48,820 nucleotides of DNA from an uncultured beta proteobacterium (GTDB lineage: Bacteria; Pseudomonadota; Gammaproteobacteria; Burkholderiales; SG8-39), in NCBI GenBank assembly GCA_903859155.1, contig CAIOLO010000090.1:1-48820 (forward strand), in the 5' to 3' direction. The notes under the pieces were generated by a model that searched no databases, was not told the origin of the DNA, and saw nothing but the letters and a program-made list of their open reading frames with translations. Shown one piece after another: positions 1-9,206 of the stretch. How positions within the stretch are numbered: position 1 is the stretch's first letter; every line of letters starts with the position of its first letter. Made by a program: the position numbers and the translations under genes.

Positions 1-100
1 CTTGCTCTGTGCTTGACTCGCCTTGCTCTGTGCTTGACTCGCCTTGCTCTGCGCTTGACTCGTTCTGCTCTGCGGTTGACTCGTTTTGCTCGACGGAGTC
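1..100 (-). repeat. 21-nt tandem repeat in the scpB tail
   Basis: About four to five imperfect copies of a 21-nt unit (cttgctctgtgcttgactcg plus one base) encode a 7-residue ESSxEQG-like unit. The period is a multiple of three, so changes in copy number stay in frame. The array continues past the window edge. Confidence 0.85.
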
Positions 101-670
101 GGCCTGCGCAGTGGGCTCGGACGGCGGAGGGGTCTGGGTGAGGTCAAGGGATTTGGCTATTTCATCTAGGGGGGGTAACTCTTGGAGCGAACGTAATCCC
201 AGGTCGTCCAAGAACATTTTCGTCGTCGCGTACAGCGCTGGCCGTCCCGGAACATCGCGGTATCCCACCGTGTCAATCCAGTTTCTGGCCTCCAGCGCCC
301 TGATTATGCCCGCTGAAACGGTAACGCCGCGGATGTTTTCTATGTCGCCGCGCGTTACCGGTTGACGATACGCAATAATGGCGAGCGTTTCCAGTACCGC
401 GCGGGAATATCGGGGCACCTTTTCCGGATCGAGCCGGTCAAGGTAGGCACGAAACTCCGGGCGCGTCTGGAAACGCCATCCTGAGGCGATGTTGACGAGT
501 TCCACCCCCTTGCCCTTCCACTCTTCGCGCAACTCCTCGAGGAGATGCCCTAACGTCTCGGCGCTGGGATCGTCGTCAAACATCTTTCGCATCGCAGCGA
601 TCGACAGGGAGCCCTGGTTGGCCAGCAGTGCCGTCTCCAAAATAATCTTTATTTCGCTGGGGCTAAGCAT
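1..670 (-). CDS. scpB: ScpB, segregation and condensation protein B (3' end outside window)
   Basis: Kleisin-partner subunit of the SMC-ScpAB condensin, which compacts and segregates the chromosome. The start [16 protein letters not shown] and the winged-helix region (…[15 protein letters not shown]…) are typical of ScpB. It overlaps scpA by 8 nt, so the two are translationally coupled. After the conserved domain the C-terminus becomes an acidic, Gln/Ser-rich tail. That tail runs into a 21-nt tandem repeat (about 1-100) encoding a 7-residue unit of the type ESSTEQG. The tail is not part of the conserved fold and its end lies beyond the window. Confidence 0.93.
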   Translation of the reverse strand, partial: MLSPSEIKIILETALLANQGSLSIAAMRKMFDDDPSAETLGHLLEELREEWKGKGVELVNIASGWRFQTRPEFRAYLDRLDPEKVPRYSRAVLETLAIIAYRQPVTRGDIENIRGVTVSAGIIRALEARNWIDTVGYRDVPGRPALYATTKMFLDDLGLRSLQELPPLDEIAKSLDLTQTPPPSEPTAQADSVEQNESTAEQNESSAEQGESSTEQGESSTEQ

Positions 671-1493
671 TGGAAATTTTCACGTAAATTGGTGCAAATG
701 GCTCGGATTGCGTTACCTCGATCAGGCTTTCCCGAACTAGTTCCAGTACCGCGAGAAAATTGACAATCAGCACTTCGACTCCGCTGCCAACCTCGAACAG
801 CGTACTGAACTCGGTAAAAGCCCTTCCACCGAGCCGGCGCAGGATTATGCTCATGTACTCGCGCACGGACAACTCGTCCCGTGTAACGCGGTGGTGCTGC
901 GTCAATTTTGCCTTGGCAAGCAATTGCCGCCACGCCTGCTCCAGGTCCGCGATATTCACTTGGGGCAGGATGTCGGCCAAATCGGATTCCAGAAAGACCC
1001 CGACTGCCTGAAAATCCCTTCCAAGCTGCGGCAGATAATCGATCCTCAAAGCCGCCTGTTTGATCTGTTCATACTCCAGCAGGCGACGCACCAATTCCGC
1101 CCGGGGGTCTTCCTCGTGCGCCTCCATGGCTTTGGGCTTGGGCAGGAGCATGCGCGACTTGATCTCCATGAGCATCGCAGCCATGACCAGATATTCGGCC
1201 GCCAGTTCCAGATTCCGGTTGCGGGTGCGCTCCACATATTCCATGTACTGCGTGGTGAGTTTTGCCATCGGAATATCGAGAATGTCGATATTCGCCTTGC
1301 GGATCAGGTAGAGAAGCAGATCGAGCGGCCCCTGGAAGGTTTCGAAAAAAACCTCCAGCGCGTCCGGCGGAATATAGAGATCCGACGGAAACTCGGTCAT
1401 CGGCTCGCCCCGAACCATCGCAATGTGCGTCACTGCGACCGCCTGGGCAGCCGGTGTTGCTATTTCAAGTTGTCCAGTCGTTGGTTTGATCAT
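663..1493 (-). CDS. scpA: ScpA, segregation and condensation protein A (kleisin)
   Basis: 276 aa. Kleisin subunit that bridges the SMC heads with ScpB. The family signature [19 protein letters not shown] is at about residues 54-72, followed by the helical middle region ([19 protein letters not shown]) and a C-terminal winged helix. The ATG overlaps the trpS stop as ATGA (1490-1493), and the 3' end overlaps scpB. The first 31 residues before [12 protein letters not shown] are poorly conserved, so an internal start near 1400 is possible, but the ATGA overlap favours 1493. Confidence 0.93.
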   Translation of the reverse strand: MIKPTTGQLEIATPAAQAVAVTHIAMVRGEPMTEFPSDLYIPPDALEVFFETFQGPLDLLLYLIRKANIDILDIPMAKLTTQYMEYVERTRNRNLELAAEYLVMAAMLMEIKSRMLLPKPKAMEAHEEDPRAELVRRLLEYEQIKQAALRIDYLPQLGRDFQAVGVFLESDLADILPQVNIADLEQAWRQLLAKAKLTQHHRVTRDELSVREYMSIILRRLGGRAFTEFSTLFEVGSGVEVLIVNFLAVLELVRESLIEVTQSEPFAPIYVKISNA

Positions 1494-2692
1494 TTGTATG
1501 CCAGGCCCATGGCATCACGCACTTCGCGCATGGTTTCCTGAGCCAGCTTGCGTGCTTTTTCACATCCATCGGCCACGATATTCCTTACCAGCGTGGGATC
1601 ATCAAGGTACCTCTGGGCGCGCTCGCGCATCGGGCCCTGCTCCGCAATTACCGCATCTATGACGGGTTGCTTGCACTCCAGGCATCCGATACCGGCGGAT
1701 CTGCACCCTTGGTTCGCCCACTCCCGTATCTTATCGTCGGTATAGACCAGGTGAAACTGCCAGACCGGGCATAAATCCGGATTGCCCGGATCGGTTCGTT
1801 TTACCCTGGCGGGGTCGGTGGGCATGGTCTTGATCTTCTTCCTCACCGACTCGGCATCCTCCCTCAACCCGATCGTGTTGCCATAGGATTTCGACATCTT
1901 CTGGCCGTCCAACCCCGGCAAACGCGATGCATCGGTGAGCAGCGATTCCGGTTCCACAAGTATCAACCGCCCTCCACCCTCAAGATAGCCAAACAGCCGA
2001 TCCCGGTCCCCGACAGTCAGATTCTGCTGCTCCTCCAGCAGCGCCTTGGCGGATTGCAGGGCATTGGCGTCCCCCTGCTCCTGAAAACGCGTGCGCAACT
2101 GATCGTAGAGCTTTGCCTTGCGGCTGCCCATTTTCTTTGCTGCCGCCTTCGCCTTGTCCTCGAACCCCGCTTCCCTGCCGTAGACGTGGTTGAAGCGCCG
2201 GGCCAGCTCGCGCATGAATTCGACATGGGGCACCTGATCCTCTCCCACCGGAACATATCTTGCCCTGTAGATGAGTACATCAGCGCTTTGCAGCAGCGGG
2301 TAGCCGAGAAATCCATAGGTGGCAAGATCCCGGTCGGCAAGTTTCTCCTGCTGGTCCTTGTATGTGGGAACCCGTTCGAGCCATCCCAGCGGGGTGATCA
2401 TCGACAACAACGTATGCAGTTCGGCGTGCTCGGGTACTCTTGACTGAATGAACAGCGTCGCCTGTGAAGGATCGATGCCTGAGGCCAGCCAGTCGATCAC
2501 CATTTCCCAAACGCTTTGCTCGATCAATTCCGGCGTGTCGTAGTGCGTTGTCAGCGCGTGCCAGTCCGCCACGAAGTAAAAGCACGGATGTTCGGCTTGC
2601 AACCGCACCCAGTTCTTCAACGCGCCATGGTAATGCCCGAGGTGTAGCGCGCCGGTCGGGCGCATTCCCGAAACTACTCGATCTTCATACAT
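1490..2692 (-). CDS. trpS: Tryptophanyl-tRNA synthetase
   Basis: 400 aa, class I synthetase that charges tRNA-Trp. HIGH-type motif in PTGALHLGHYHGALKNW (residues ~12-28) and KMSKS motif in GQKMSKSYGNTIGL. It has the ~60-residue insertion (AKAAAKKMGSRKAKLYDQLR…) found in the longer proteobacterial form. It sits between the M50 protease and scpA in a compact minus-strand operon and overlaps scpA by 4 nt. Complete at both ends. Confidence 0.97.
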   Translation of the reverse strand: MYEDRVVSGMRPTGALHLGHYHGALKNWVRLQAEHPCFYFVADWHALTTHYDTPELIEQSVWEMVIDWLASGIDPSQATLFIQSRVPEHAELHTLLSMITPLGWLERVPTYKDQQEKLADRDLATYGFLGYPLLQSADVLIYRARYVPVGEDQVPHVEFMRELARRFNHVYGREAGFEDKAKAAAKKMGSRKAKLYDQLRTRFQEQGDANALQSAKALLEEQQNLTVGDRDRLFGYLEGGGRLILVEPESLLTDASRLPGLDGQKMSKSYGNTIGLREDAESVRKKIKTMPTDPARVKRTDPGNPDLCPVWQFHLVYTDDKIREWANQGCRSAGIGCLECKQPVIDAVIAEQGPMRERAQRYLDDPTLVRNIVADGCEKARKLAQETMREVRDAMGLAYK

Positions 2693-2767
2693 AAGAGAGC
2701 ATTCCCTGCCGACTCCGCGATTGAGATATGAATTTCCGGACCATGGATCCAGGGTGCAAATGACACC

Positions 2768-3430
2768 TCACAGCCAAAACAAGGTTTCGATCAAACCTAT
2801 CGATGCGTGAACCAAGGGCGACAGAATCGCCCCCAGAAAATTGGTAAATATCAACACCAGCAAAATGGGAAATCCAAAAGGCTCCGAGCGCGCATACATC
2901 GTTGCCAGCTTTTCCGGCAACAGACTCATCGCTATGCGACCTCCGTCCAGAGGCAGGATCGGCAGCAGGTTCAGCGCCATGAGGACCACGTTTACCGCAA
3001 TGCCGGCCTCGGCGATCAAACTCAGCGGCACGGTGAAATAATTCGCTGCGATGACATATGACAACTTCAACAACCCCGCCCACGCAAGCGCCATCAGCAG
3101 ATTCGCAGCCGGCCCGGCAGCGGCCACCCAGAGCATGTCCCGCTTGGGATGCCGCAATGCGTGGTAGTTGACCGGAACCGGTTTTGCCCAACCGAACAAC
3201 AGCGCGCCTCCACCCAGCAGTTTGCTGGCAACCAATATGGCCAGCGGAACCGCAATGGTACCCACCAGATCGATGTGCCTGATCGGATTGACACTGATAC
3301 GCCCCAGACGCCAGGCTGTCAGGTCACCGAAATACCGGGCCACATAGCCATGGGCGGCCTCGTGCAGGGTTATCGCAAAAATAACCGGAATCGCGTAAAT
3401 CGCGATTACTTGAACGAGATTGAATTCCAT
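2768..3430 (-). CDS. Site-2 protease family (M50) membrane metalloprotease
   Basis: 220 aa, with several hydrophobic segments covering most of the protein. Zinc motif HEAAHGYVARYFGD (HExxH) is near residues 23-36 and the second motif, NLLPILPLDGGRI, supplies the conserved aspartate. This is the short form without a PDZ domain, commonly found beside trpS in betaproteobacteria. The substrate is unknown; family members cut transmembrane helices of regulators or leftover signal peptides. Confidence 0.93.
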   Translation of the reverse strand: MEFNLVQVIAIYAIPVIFAITLHEAAHGYVARYFGDLTAWRLGRISVNPIRHIDLVGTIAVPLAILVASKLLGGGALLFGWAKPVPVNYHALRHPKRDMLWVAAAGPAANLLMALAWAGLLKLSYVIAANYFTVPLSLIAEAGIAVNVVLMALNLLPILPLDGGRIAMSLLPEKLATMYARSEPFGFPILLVLIFTNFLGAILSPLVHASIGLIETLFWL

Positions 3431-3481
3431 TTCTTGGAGGGGACCGGCGTTTGAGGCGCTCTTTTGGAGGGCCGTATTCTA

Positions 3482-4111
3482 TCAGGCTTGCAATCCAGCC
3501 GCCCCCACATCTCCCTTGCCGCCGCGTATCACAATGACCTCCGGACCGGTCATGTCCAGCACTGTGGTCGGAATGATTCCGCAAGGCCCAGCGTCCATCA
3601 CCAGGTCCAGTTGATGCTCGAGGCATTCGCGTATTTCATGGGCATCGTTGACAGGAACCGGATTGCCCGGAAGAAACGCAGTTGCTGAAAGCATCGGCTC
3701 ACCCAACTCCTCGAGCAGCATCAGCGCAACGGGACTCTCCGGAATCCGGATGCCGATCGTCTTGCGTTTCGCGTGCAGCAATCGCTTGGGTACTTCACGG
3801 GTTCCCTCCAGAATGAAGGTATAACTTCCCGGCGTCAGCTTTTTCAGCAGCCGGAAATAAGCATTGTCGACGCGCGCATAGGTCGATATTTCGGCCAGGT
3901 TCCGACACATCAGGGTCAGGTGGTGCCGGTCGTCAATGTTCCGGATTCGGCGCAATTTCTGCTGCGCATCCTTGTCGCCAATATGGCAGCCAAATGCGTA
4001 GCAGGAGTCCGTCGGGTACGCGATGACTCCGCCATTGCGCACGATCTGCGCAGCCTGAGCTATCAGGCGGTGTTGCGGGTGTGTCGGATGAATGCTGAAA
4101 TACTGGGACAC
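3482..4111 (-). CDS. YciO/Sua5-type L-threonylcarbamoyladenylate synthase family protein
   Basis: 209 aa, YrdC-like fold. It contains GGVIAYPTDSCYAFGCHIGD (N-terminal nucleotide-binding signature), RRIRNIDDRHHLTLMC, LTPGSYTFIL and IGIRIPESPVA. The length matches YciO rather than the longer Sua5 with its extra C-terminal domain. TsaC/Sua5 enzymes make threonylcarbamoyl-AMP for the t6A modification of ANN-decoding tRNAs; YciO proteins have weak activity and a less certain role. Same orientation and spacing as the rest of the housekeeping operon. Confidence 0.9.
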   Translation of the reverse strand: MSQYFSIHPTHPQHRLIAQAAQIVRNGGVIAYPTDSCYAFGCHIGDKDAQQKLRRIRNIDDRHHLTLMCRNLAEISTYARVDNAYFRLLKKLTPGSYTFILEGTREVPKRLLHAKRKTIGIRIPESPVALMLLEELGEPMLSATAFLPGNPVPVNDAHEIRECLEHQLDLVMDAGPCGIIPTTVLDMTGPEVIVIRGGKGDVGAAGLQA

Positions 4112-4206
4112 GTTACAGAACCTGTTCGGTCAACCCTGCTGGTTGGAATCGGCATTTTCAAAGGGAAACGCCCGCAAGCGGCAATTCCCGCGCCAGTTTG
4201 TATTTT

Positions 4207-5052
4207 TCAATGGGGGTCAATCTCAAGCAATTCCCAAATGGGCTTCAAGTCCGAAGGCAGTGGCGCCAACGCGCCCAGGTCGACCCGGCTCTCACCCGGG
4301 CTGTGAAAATCCGAGCCACACGATGCCGCAAGTCCGTATTTTCGCGACAATTCCGCGTACAGGCGCGCCTGATCCGCGGTATGGCTGGCGGTAAGCACTT
4401 CAATGCCTTTGCCACCGCAGTCACGAAATTCCCTGATCAACACGCCGGCCTGGTTGCGGGAGTGACCGTAGCGGCCGGGATGCGCGATCACCGCGACTCC
4501 TCCGCTGGCGTCAATCCATGCCACCGCCTTGTCCAGCGTGGCCCCCTGATGCGGAACATACCCCGGCTTGCCTTCTCCGAGATACTGGTGAAAAACCGAT
4601 CTGACATCCCTCGCATAGCCTTTCTCGACCAGGTGGCGCGCGAAATGTGTGCGGCTGAGGGTCTGCGGATTGCGCGTGTAAGCAAGAGCCGCCTCAAAAC
4701 TGCCCTCGATGCCCAGTTTGGCAAGCTCGGCTGCGATCAACCGGCCGCGGCTTACGCGGCTGTCGCGTACGCTGGCGAGGCCCGCCGCAAGCGCCAGGTT
4801 CTCGCTGTCGATGCCCAGCCCGACAATGTGAATGGTCTTGCCGCACCAGGTCACTGAAATTTCCACTCCGCTCACGAACCGCAGCGGAAGATCCGCGGCC
4901 GCGGCCGCAGCCTCAGCCAGACCGTCCGTCACGTCGTGATCGGTCAGGGCCAGCACGTCTACGCCATTCTTGTGAGCCCGTCGCACCAGCTCCGCGGGCG
5001 CAAGCGTCCCATCCGATGCGCTTGAATGGCAATGCAGGTCAAATTTCATCAA
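4207..5052 (-). CDS. PHP-domain phosphoesterase (RNase AM / 3',5'-nucleoside bisphosphate phosphatase type)
   Basis: 281 aa. The N-terminal metal motif DLHCHSSASDG (HxH) is followed by LALTDHDVTDGL; later metal ligands lie in VIAHPGRYG and in GSDFHSPGE near the C-terminus. This matches the YciV/RnmA family, which trims 5' ends of small RNAs and dephosphorylates 3',5'-bisphosphonucleotides. Two Met codons stand at the start; 5049 is equally possible. It is the most upstream member of the YciO-M50-trpS-scpAB order on this strand except for the hydrolase at 5062. Confidence 0.9.
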   Translation of the reverse strand: MMKFDLHCHSSASDGTLAPAELVRRAHKNGVDVLALTDHDVTDGLAEAAAAAADLPLRFVSGVEISVTWCGKTIHIVGLGIDSENLALAAGLASVRDSRVSRGRLIAAELAKLGIEGSFEAALAYTRNPQTLSRTHFARHLVEKGYARDVRSVFHQYLGEGKPGYVPHQGATLDKAVAWIDASGGVAVIAHPGRYGHSRNQAGVLIREFRDCGGKGIEVLTASHTADQARLYAELSRKYGLAASCGSDFHSPGESRVDLGALAPLPSDLKPIWELLEIDPH

Positions 5053-5061
5053 TTCGGCACG

Positions 5062-5928
5062 TCAGGAGAAGAAATCATTCAGCACCTCGGCCACCTGCTC
5101 CGGGCGGTCGTGATGCAGCATATGGCCCGCGCCCATAATCGTTCTGTGGACACAATTGGGAATCTGGCGCCTGCGTTCAGCGACTACTTCCCGCGACAAT
5201 TTGAACTTGGTGAACAGATCGCTCAATTCACCCTCCACCCAGATTACCGGCGCCGTAATGCCGCGCAGGCATGCCATCGCTTCTTGTTCCCGGTACAGCA
5301 CCGGATTCACGCGCTTGTGTGCCGGATCGCTGCGCAACTCGACGCGACCGTCATCACGCAATACGCCCCAGTGGCGGGCAAGGAACCGGGCGCGCTCCGG
5401 ATCCAGGCGGCCATTGGACTCGCAAAGGCGCGCGGCAAGATCTTCATAAGACGCGTAGCCGCGAAACTGCTGCGGCCTGGCAACATCGTCGAGCCATTTC
5501 GCGTAACGCTTGGGGGCATCCTCCGCACTACTATCGCGCATTCCCAACCCTTCGAGGTTGACCAGGCGGCCGATGCGCCCCGGTCGAACACCCGCAAAAA
5601 TGCAGGCGATGTTTCCTCCCATGCTGTGTCCTGCCAGGTTGACCGGTTCCCCCGGTTGCAGCGCGTCGAGCAGCCCTTCCAGGTCCGCAAGGTAATCGGG
5701 ATACCAGTAGGAATCGACGCCGCACCATTCGCTGAGCCCGAAGCCGCGCCAATCGGGGGCCAGTATCCGCCAGTCCCCGCGCATCGCATCGACGACAAAC
5801 TGGAATGACGCGGAAACATCCATCCATCCATGCAGCAGAAAAATCTTCCGTGCCTCTGGGTTTCCCCATGCCCGGACGTGATACCGCAGTCCCCGGATCT
5901 GAAGAAAAATCGACTCGCTTGGTATCAT
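5062..5928 (-). CDS. Alpha/beta-fold hydrolase
   Basis: About 288 aa. Oxyanion region LLHGWMDVSASFQFV, nucleophile elbow LAGHSMGGNIA (GxSxG), and a late catalytic His in MGAGHMLHHDRPEQVAEVL. It resembles the serine-hydrolase/MhpC-like group; the substrate cannot be told. The frame is open to 5958, but MIPSESIFLQIRGLRYHV at 5928 matches the usual family start better. It is divergent from the gamma-carbonic-anhydrase gene at 6001. Confidence 0.85.
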   Translation of the reverse strand: MIPSESIFLQIRGLRYHVRAWGNPEARKIFLLHGWMDVSASFQFVVDAMRGDWRILAPDWRGFGLSEWCGVDSYWYPDYLADLEGLLDALQPGEPVNLAGHSMGGNIACIFAGVRPGRIGRLVNLEGLGMRDSSAEDAPKRYAKWLDDVARPQQFRGYASYEDLAARLCESNGRLDPERARFLARHWGVLRDDGRVELRSDPAHKRVNPVLYREQEAMACLRGITAPVIWVEGELSDLFTKFKLSREVVAERRRQIPNCVHRTIMGAGHMLHHDRPEQVAEVLNDFFS

Positions 5929-5953
5929 GCCTCGTGCCCGCCGGAAAGGCGGC

Positions 5954-5977
5954 ATCATAGCAACTCAATGCTATGAT
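5954..5977. promoter_or_regulatory. Perfect inverted repeat between divergent genes
   Basis: ATCATAGCA-6 nt-TGCTATGAT lies between the divergent hydrolase and carbonic-anhydrase-like genes. A 9-bp perfect stem in a 70-nt divergent spacer could be an operator or a short transcript hairpin. No known regulator motif is recognised. Confidence 0.5.
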
Positions 5978-6000
5978 CGCGCCGCCACGGGAGGGAAAAC

Positions 6001-6534
6001 ATGGCTTTGTACGAGTTAAACGGCAGAAAACCGGCAACCAGCAGCGACGATCGCTATCTTGCGCCCAATGCAACGATCATCGGCTCCGTTGCCATAGGCC
6101 ACCAGGCGAGCGTCTGGTTCAATGCAGTGATCCGTGGCGACGATGAGCACATCACCATCGGGGACCGCAGCAACGTCCAGGATGGAGCGGTGCTGCACGC
6201 CGACCCCGGCTTTCCGCTGATGGTGGGCAAGGACGTCACCATCGGCCACATGGTCATGCTCCACGGTTGCACCATCGGCGACGGCACGCTGATAGGCATG
6301 GGCGCGATCATCCTCAACGGGGCGAAAATCGGCGCGGGCAGCCTGGTCGGCGCCGGCGCCCTGGTTCCCGAAGGAAAGGTCATCCCGGAGGGGGTTCTCG
6401 CGATCGGCTCGCCGGCCAAAATTGTCCGCCAGCTGACCCCCGAGGAAAGCGAGAACCTGGCGCATATCGCCGAGATTTATGTCCAGCGCGCCAGGCGTTA
6501 TCGCCAGCATCTCAAGATTCTCCCTGCCGAGTAG
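6001..6534 (+). CDS. Gamma-carbonic-anhydrase-like hexapeptide-repeat protein
   Basis: 177 aa left-handed beta-helix protein of the CaiE/YrdA/gamma-CA family. Hexapeptide repeats run from PNATIIGSVAIGHQASVWFN through GMGAIILNGAKIGAGSL. Zinc-type histidines are seen in AVLHADPG and in TIGHMVMLHGCTIGD. The family is active either as zinc carbonic anhydrase or as a paralogue of unknown activity. Strong Shine-Dalgarno (SD) sequence GGGAGGG just upstream of the ATG. Complete. Confidence 0.93.
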   Translation: MALYELNGRKPATSSDDRYLAPNATIIGSVAIGHQASVWFNAVIRGDDEHITIGDRSNVQDGAVLHADPGFPLMVGKDVTIGHMVMLHGCTIGDGTLIGMGAIILNGAKIGAGSLVGAGALVPEGKVIPEGVLAIGSPAKIVRQLTPEESENLAHIAEIYVQRARRYRQHLKILPAE

Positions 6535-6625
6535 CCGTAGACCGGATGACACCAGGGCCGGGGGTGATTCCTTTTCCCAATTCAGCCGGCAAGCAGTAGC
6601 CGGCGACCCTTTGAACGGAGAAAAC

Positions 6626-7750
6626 ATGAGGCTCGGATACTTCACCATGCCGGTTCACCCGCTGCACAGGAGCATGACCGAAACGCTGAAGGAGGACCGT
6701 GAAGCCTTCATTCTTGCCGACAAACTCGGATTCCATGATGCCTTCGTCGGCGAACATCTTGCGGACAAGGCGGAAAACGTCACCAGCAGCATGCTGTTCC
6801 TGGCCACGCTGATACATTCCACCAAGACCCTGAGGCTGGGTACCGGCACCGCCACCATAGCGCACATGCACCCGGCGCAAATTGCCGCCCATGCGGCGAT
6901 GTTTGACCACCTGTCCGAAGGACGGCTGATCCTCGGAGTGAGCACCGGGACGCCTTTTGATTCCGAAGTGCTGGGATTGCTTGACGACGATCGCAACAAG
7001 ATATTCGCTGAAGCCGTCGATGTCATTCTGGAAATCTGGAAACGCGAAACACCCTACGACATTGACCTTCCGGACAATCGCTTCAAGATAACCACGCGCA
7101 GAACCATGCAAACGGAATTGGGTGTCGGGATCATGCCCAAGCCGTTTCAGACTCCGCGCCCGGAAATCGTCGGAACCGTCGTCGCCCCGTTTTCCAAGGG
7201 CGTCATCATCATGGGCGAGCGCGATTTTCATCCGCTGTCGGCCAATTTCCTTCTGGACAAATGGCTTTCCTCCCATTGGCAGAACTATGCGCAGGGCAAG
7301 GCCAAGGCGGGAAAAATCGCCGACACGGGCGATTGGCGCATCGCGCGAACCGTATTCGTCGCCGACGACGACAAGGTCGCCGCATCCTATGGACGCGACG
7401 ACCCGAACAGTCCCTATCGCTTCTACTACCAGCAACTCGCCGCAAAATTCTTCCGCGGTGGCAGGCAGGCAGTATTCAAGGAATCGAAAGAACAGCCGGA
7501 CTCGGAGATCACCATCGATTTCATCCTGGATCGGCTTGTCATCGCCGGCACGGTCAACAAGGTCGTGGATGAACTGCTCGCCATGCACGAACGCACCGGC
7601 GACTTTGGCGAACTGGTCTATGGCGGCATGGACTGGGCAGACCCTGCCCTGGCCAAGCGCTCGATGGAACTGATGGCCACTGAAGTCATGCCACGCGTCA
7701 ACGCCGCCTTGAAGCAGGGAAATACCGCCGGCGGGGCGCGTAAAGGCTGA
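6626..7750 (+). CDS. LLM-class flavin-dependent monooxygenase (bacterial luciferase-like)
   Basis: 374 aa. MRLGYFTMPVHPLHR at the start, EADKLGF-like ADKLGFHDAFVGEH, and LRLGTGT / LSEGRLILGVSTG in the TIM-barrel core are typical of F420- or FMNH2-dependent luciferase-like oxidoreductases close to the limonene-monooxygenase/alkanal group. The frame is open upstream to 6479 but the SD ACGGAG at 6615-6620 selects the ATG at 6626. It needs a separate flavin reductase, which is not in the window. Position next to the LIV importer and LigAB suggests a catabolic role, but the substrate is unknown. Confidence 0.88.
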   Translation: MRLGYFTMPVHPLHRSMTETLKEDREAFILADKLGFHDAFVGEHLADKAENVTSSMLFLATLIHSTKTLRLGTGTATIAHMHPAQIAAHAAMFDHLSEGRLILGVSTGTPFDSEVLGLLDDDRNKIFAEAVDVILEIWKRETPYDIDLPDNRFKITTRRTMQTELGVGIMPKPFQTPRPEIVGTVVAPFSKGVIIMGERDFHPLSANFLLDKWLSSHWQNYAQGKAKAGKIADTGDWRIARTVFVADDDKVAASYGRDDPNSPYRFYYQQLAAKFFRGGRQAVFKESKEQPDSEITIDFILDRLVIAGTVNKVVDELLAMHERTGDFGELVYGGMDWADPALAKRSMELMATEVMPRVNAALKQGNTAGGARKG

Positions 7751-7762
7751 GGCTCGCCCGCG

Positions 7763-8464
7763 CTACTGAGCGAGGACCAGATTCGTCAGGCGCTGGGGGT
7801 CGGCGAGCAGTTCTGCGCTCGCGCCGGCGTAGATGATGCGCCCGCGATTGAGCACCATGGCCTGCTGCGTGACCTCCAGCACCAGTTTGGCCGATTGCTC
7901 GACCAGCACCACCGTGAGTGCGGTTTCTTTGATCAGGCGCTGCATTGCCAGCAACAGCATATCGACAATTGTGGGAGCAAGGCCCTCGAGCGGTTCGTCC
8001 ATGAGCAGCAGGTCAGGATTTCCCATCAGCGCGCGGCCAATGGCCACCATCTGCTGCTCGCCCCCGGAAATCTGGTTGCCCATGTGGCTGCGTCGCTCGG
8101 CAAGGCGCGGGAACAGGTCATAGACGCGCTCCAGGTTCCAGTTGCCCGGACGCTCCGCGACAGTCAGGTTTTCCTCGACCGAAAGCGAAGGAAAGATTTC
8201 CCGTGTTTGCGGCACATAGCCGATACCAAGGCGCGCACGGTCGTACACCGCCATGGTCGATATCGGCCTGCCGCGGAATTCGACAGTCCCCCGGTGCAGC
8301 GTCGTGAGGCCGATTATGGTGGCGAGCAGAGTGGTCTTGCCCACGCCGTTTCGTCCAAGCAGCGCCAGCGTCGAGCGCTCGGGCAGCGTGAAATCAATGT
8401 CCTCGAGCACCACCGTCTGGCCGTAGCCCGCGTGGACGCCGGAGAGCCGCAAAATGTCACTCAC
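7763..8464 (-). CDS. livF: LivF-type ABC transporter ATPase
   Basis: About 233 aa. Walker A GRNGVGKTTLL, ABC signature ISGGEQQMVAIGRAL, Walker B LLLMDEPLEGLAP, and the H-loop position is occupied by VEQSAK as in LivF. The GTG start at 8464 sits inside livG, giving the 8-nt overlap GTGAGTGA, so translation is coupled. One of two ATPases of a branched-chain-amino-acid-type importer, a family that also carries aromatic acids, urea and amides. Confidence 0.93.
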   Translation of the reverse strand: MSDILRLSGVHAGYGQTVVLEDIDFTLPERSTLALLGRNGVGKTTLLATIIGLTTLHRGTVEFRGRPISTMAVYDRARLGIGYVPQTREIFPSLSVEENLTVAERPGNWNLERVYDLFPRLAERRSHMGNQISGGEQQMVAIGRALMGNPDLLLMDEPLEGLAPTIVDMLLLAMQRLIKETALTVVLVEQSAKLVLEVTQQAMVLNRGRIIYAGASAELLADPQRLTNLVLAQ

Positions 8465-9206
8465 GCCGCTCTCCCAGGTAGACCTGGCGCACCCGCGCGT
8501 CGGAGGAAACCTCTGCAGGAGACCCCTCCATGAGCACGGCACCCTGCGCGAGTACAGTAATCTTGCGCGCGAAGCGGAACACCAGGTCCATGTCGTGCTC
8601 GATGATCAGAATGGCGATTTCCTTGGGCAGAGCGTCCAGAACCTCCAGGATGCGATGCGATTCCAGCGATGGAATGCCCGCGGCAGGCTCATCGAGCAGC
8701 AGCACCTTCGGGCGCATGCCAAGGGCAATCGCAATCTCGACCAAACGCTGCTTGCCGTAAGGAAGCGCGGCAAGCGAAAGCTTGGCATCCTCAAGCAGGC
8801 CGAGCGTATCCAGCAACTGCATGCTCTCGTCGACGACGCTCCGGTAGCGGCCGGCGGGACGGAACATTCCCCAGGCGACGCCATGCCGCTCGGCAACGGC
8901 GAGGGACACGTTATCAACCACCGTCAGGCTGCGAAACAGGCTGTTGATCTGAAAGGTGCGGCCGAGCCCGTGCTTGACGCGCTGGCGCTGCGATTGCCGG
9001 GTGACTTCCACGCCGCCGAGCAGGATGGCGCCGGAGGATGGCGCGAGCCCGCCCATCAGCATGTTGACGAAGGTGGTCTTGCCGGCCCCATTGGGTCCTA
9101 TCAGCGCATGGCGTGCGCCCGCATCTAGCTTGAAATTGATCTGCTCGGCAACCGTCAGGGCGCCGAAATGCTTGCACAGATTGCGCGTTTCCAAGGCGGG
9201 GGTCAT
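8457..9206 (-). CDS. livG: LivG-type ABC transporter ATPase
   Basis: 249 aa. Walker A IGPNGAGKTTFVNML, Q-loop GLGRTFQINSLF, Walker B VLLLDEPAAG, and His switch LIIEHDMDLVFRFA. The signature loop reads LPYGKQRLVEIAIAL, the usual LivG variant. The ATG at 9206 overlaps the livM stop as ATGA; the longer open frame to 9671 is an antiparallel shadow of livM. Second ATPase of the same importer. Confidence 0.93.
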   Translation of the reverse strand: MTPALETRNLCKHFGALTVAEQINFKLDAGARHALIGPNGAGKTTFVNMLMGGLAPSSGAILLGGVEVTRQSQRQRVKHGLGRTFQINSLFRSLTVVDNVSLAVAERHGVAWGMFRPAGRYRSVVDESMQLLDTLGLLEDAKLSLAALPYGKQRLVEIAIALGMRPKVLLLDEPAAGIPSLESHRILEVLDALPKEIAILIIEHDMDLVFRFARKITVLAQGAVLMEGSPAEVSSDARVRQVYLGERRE

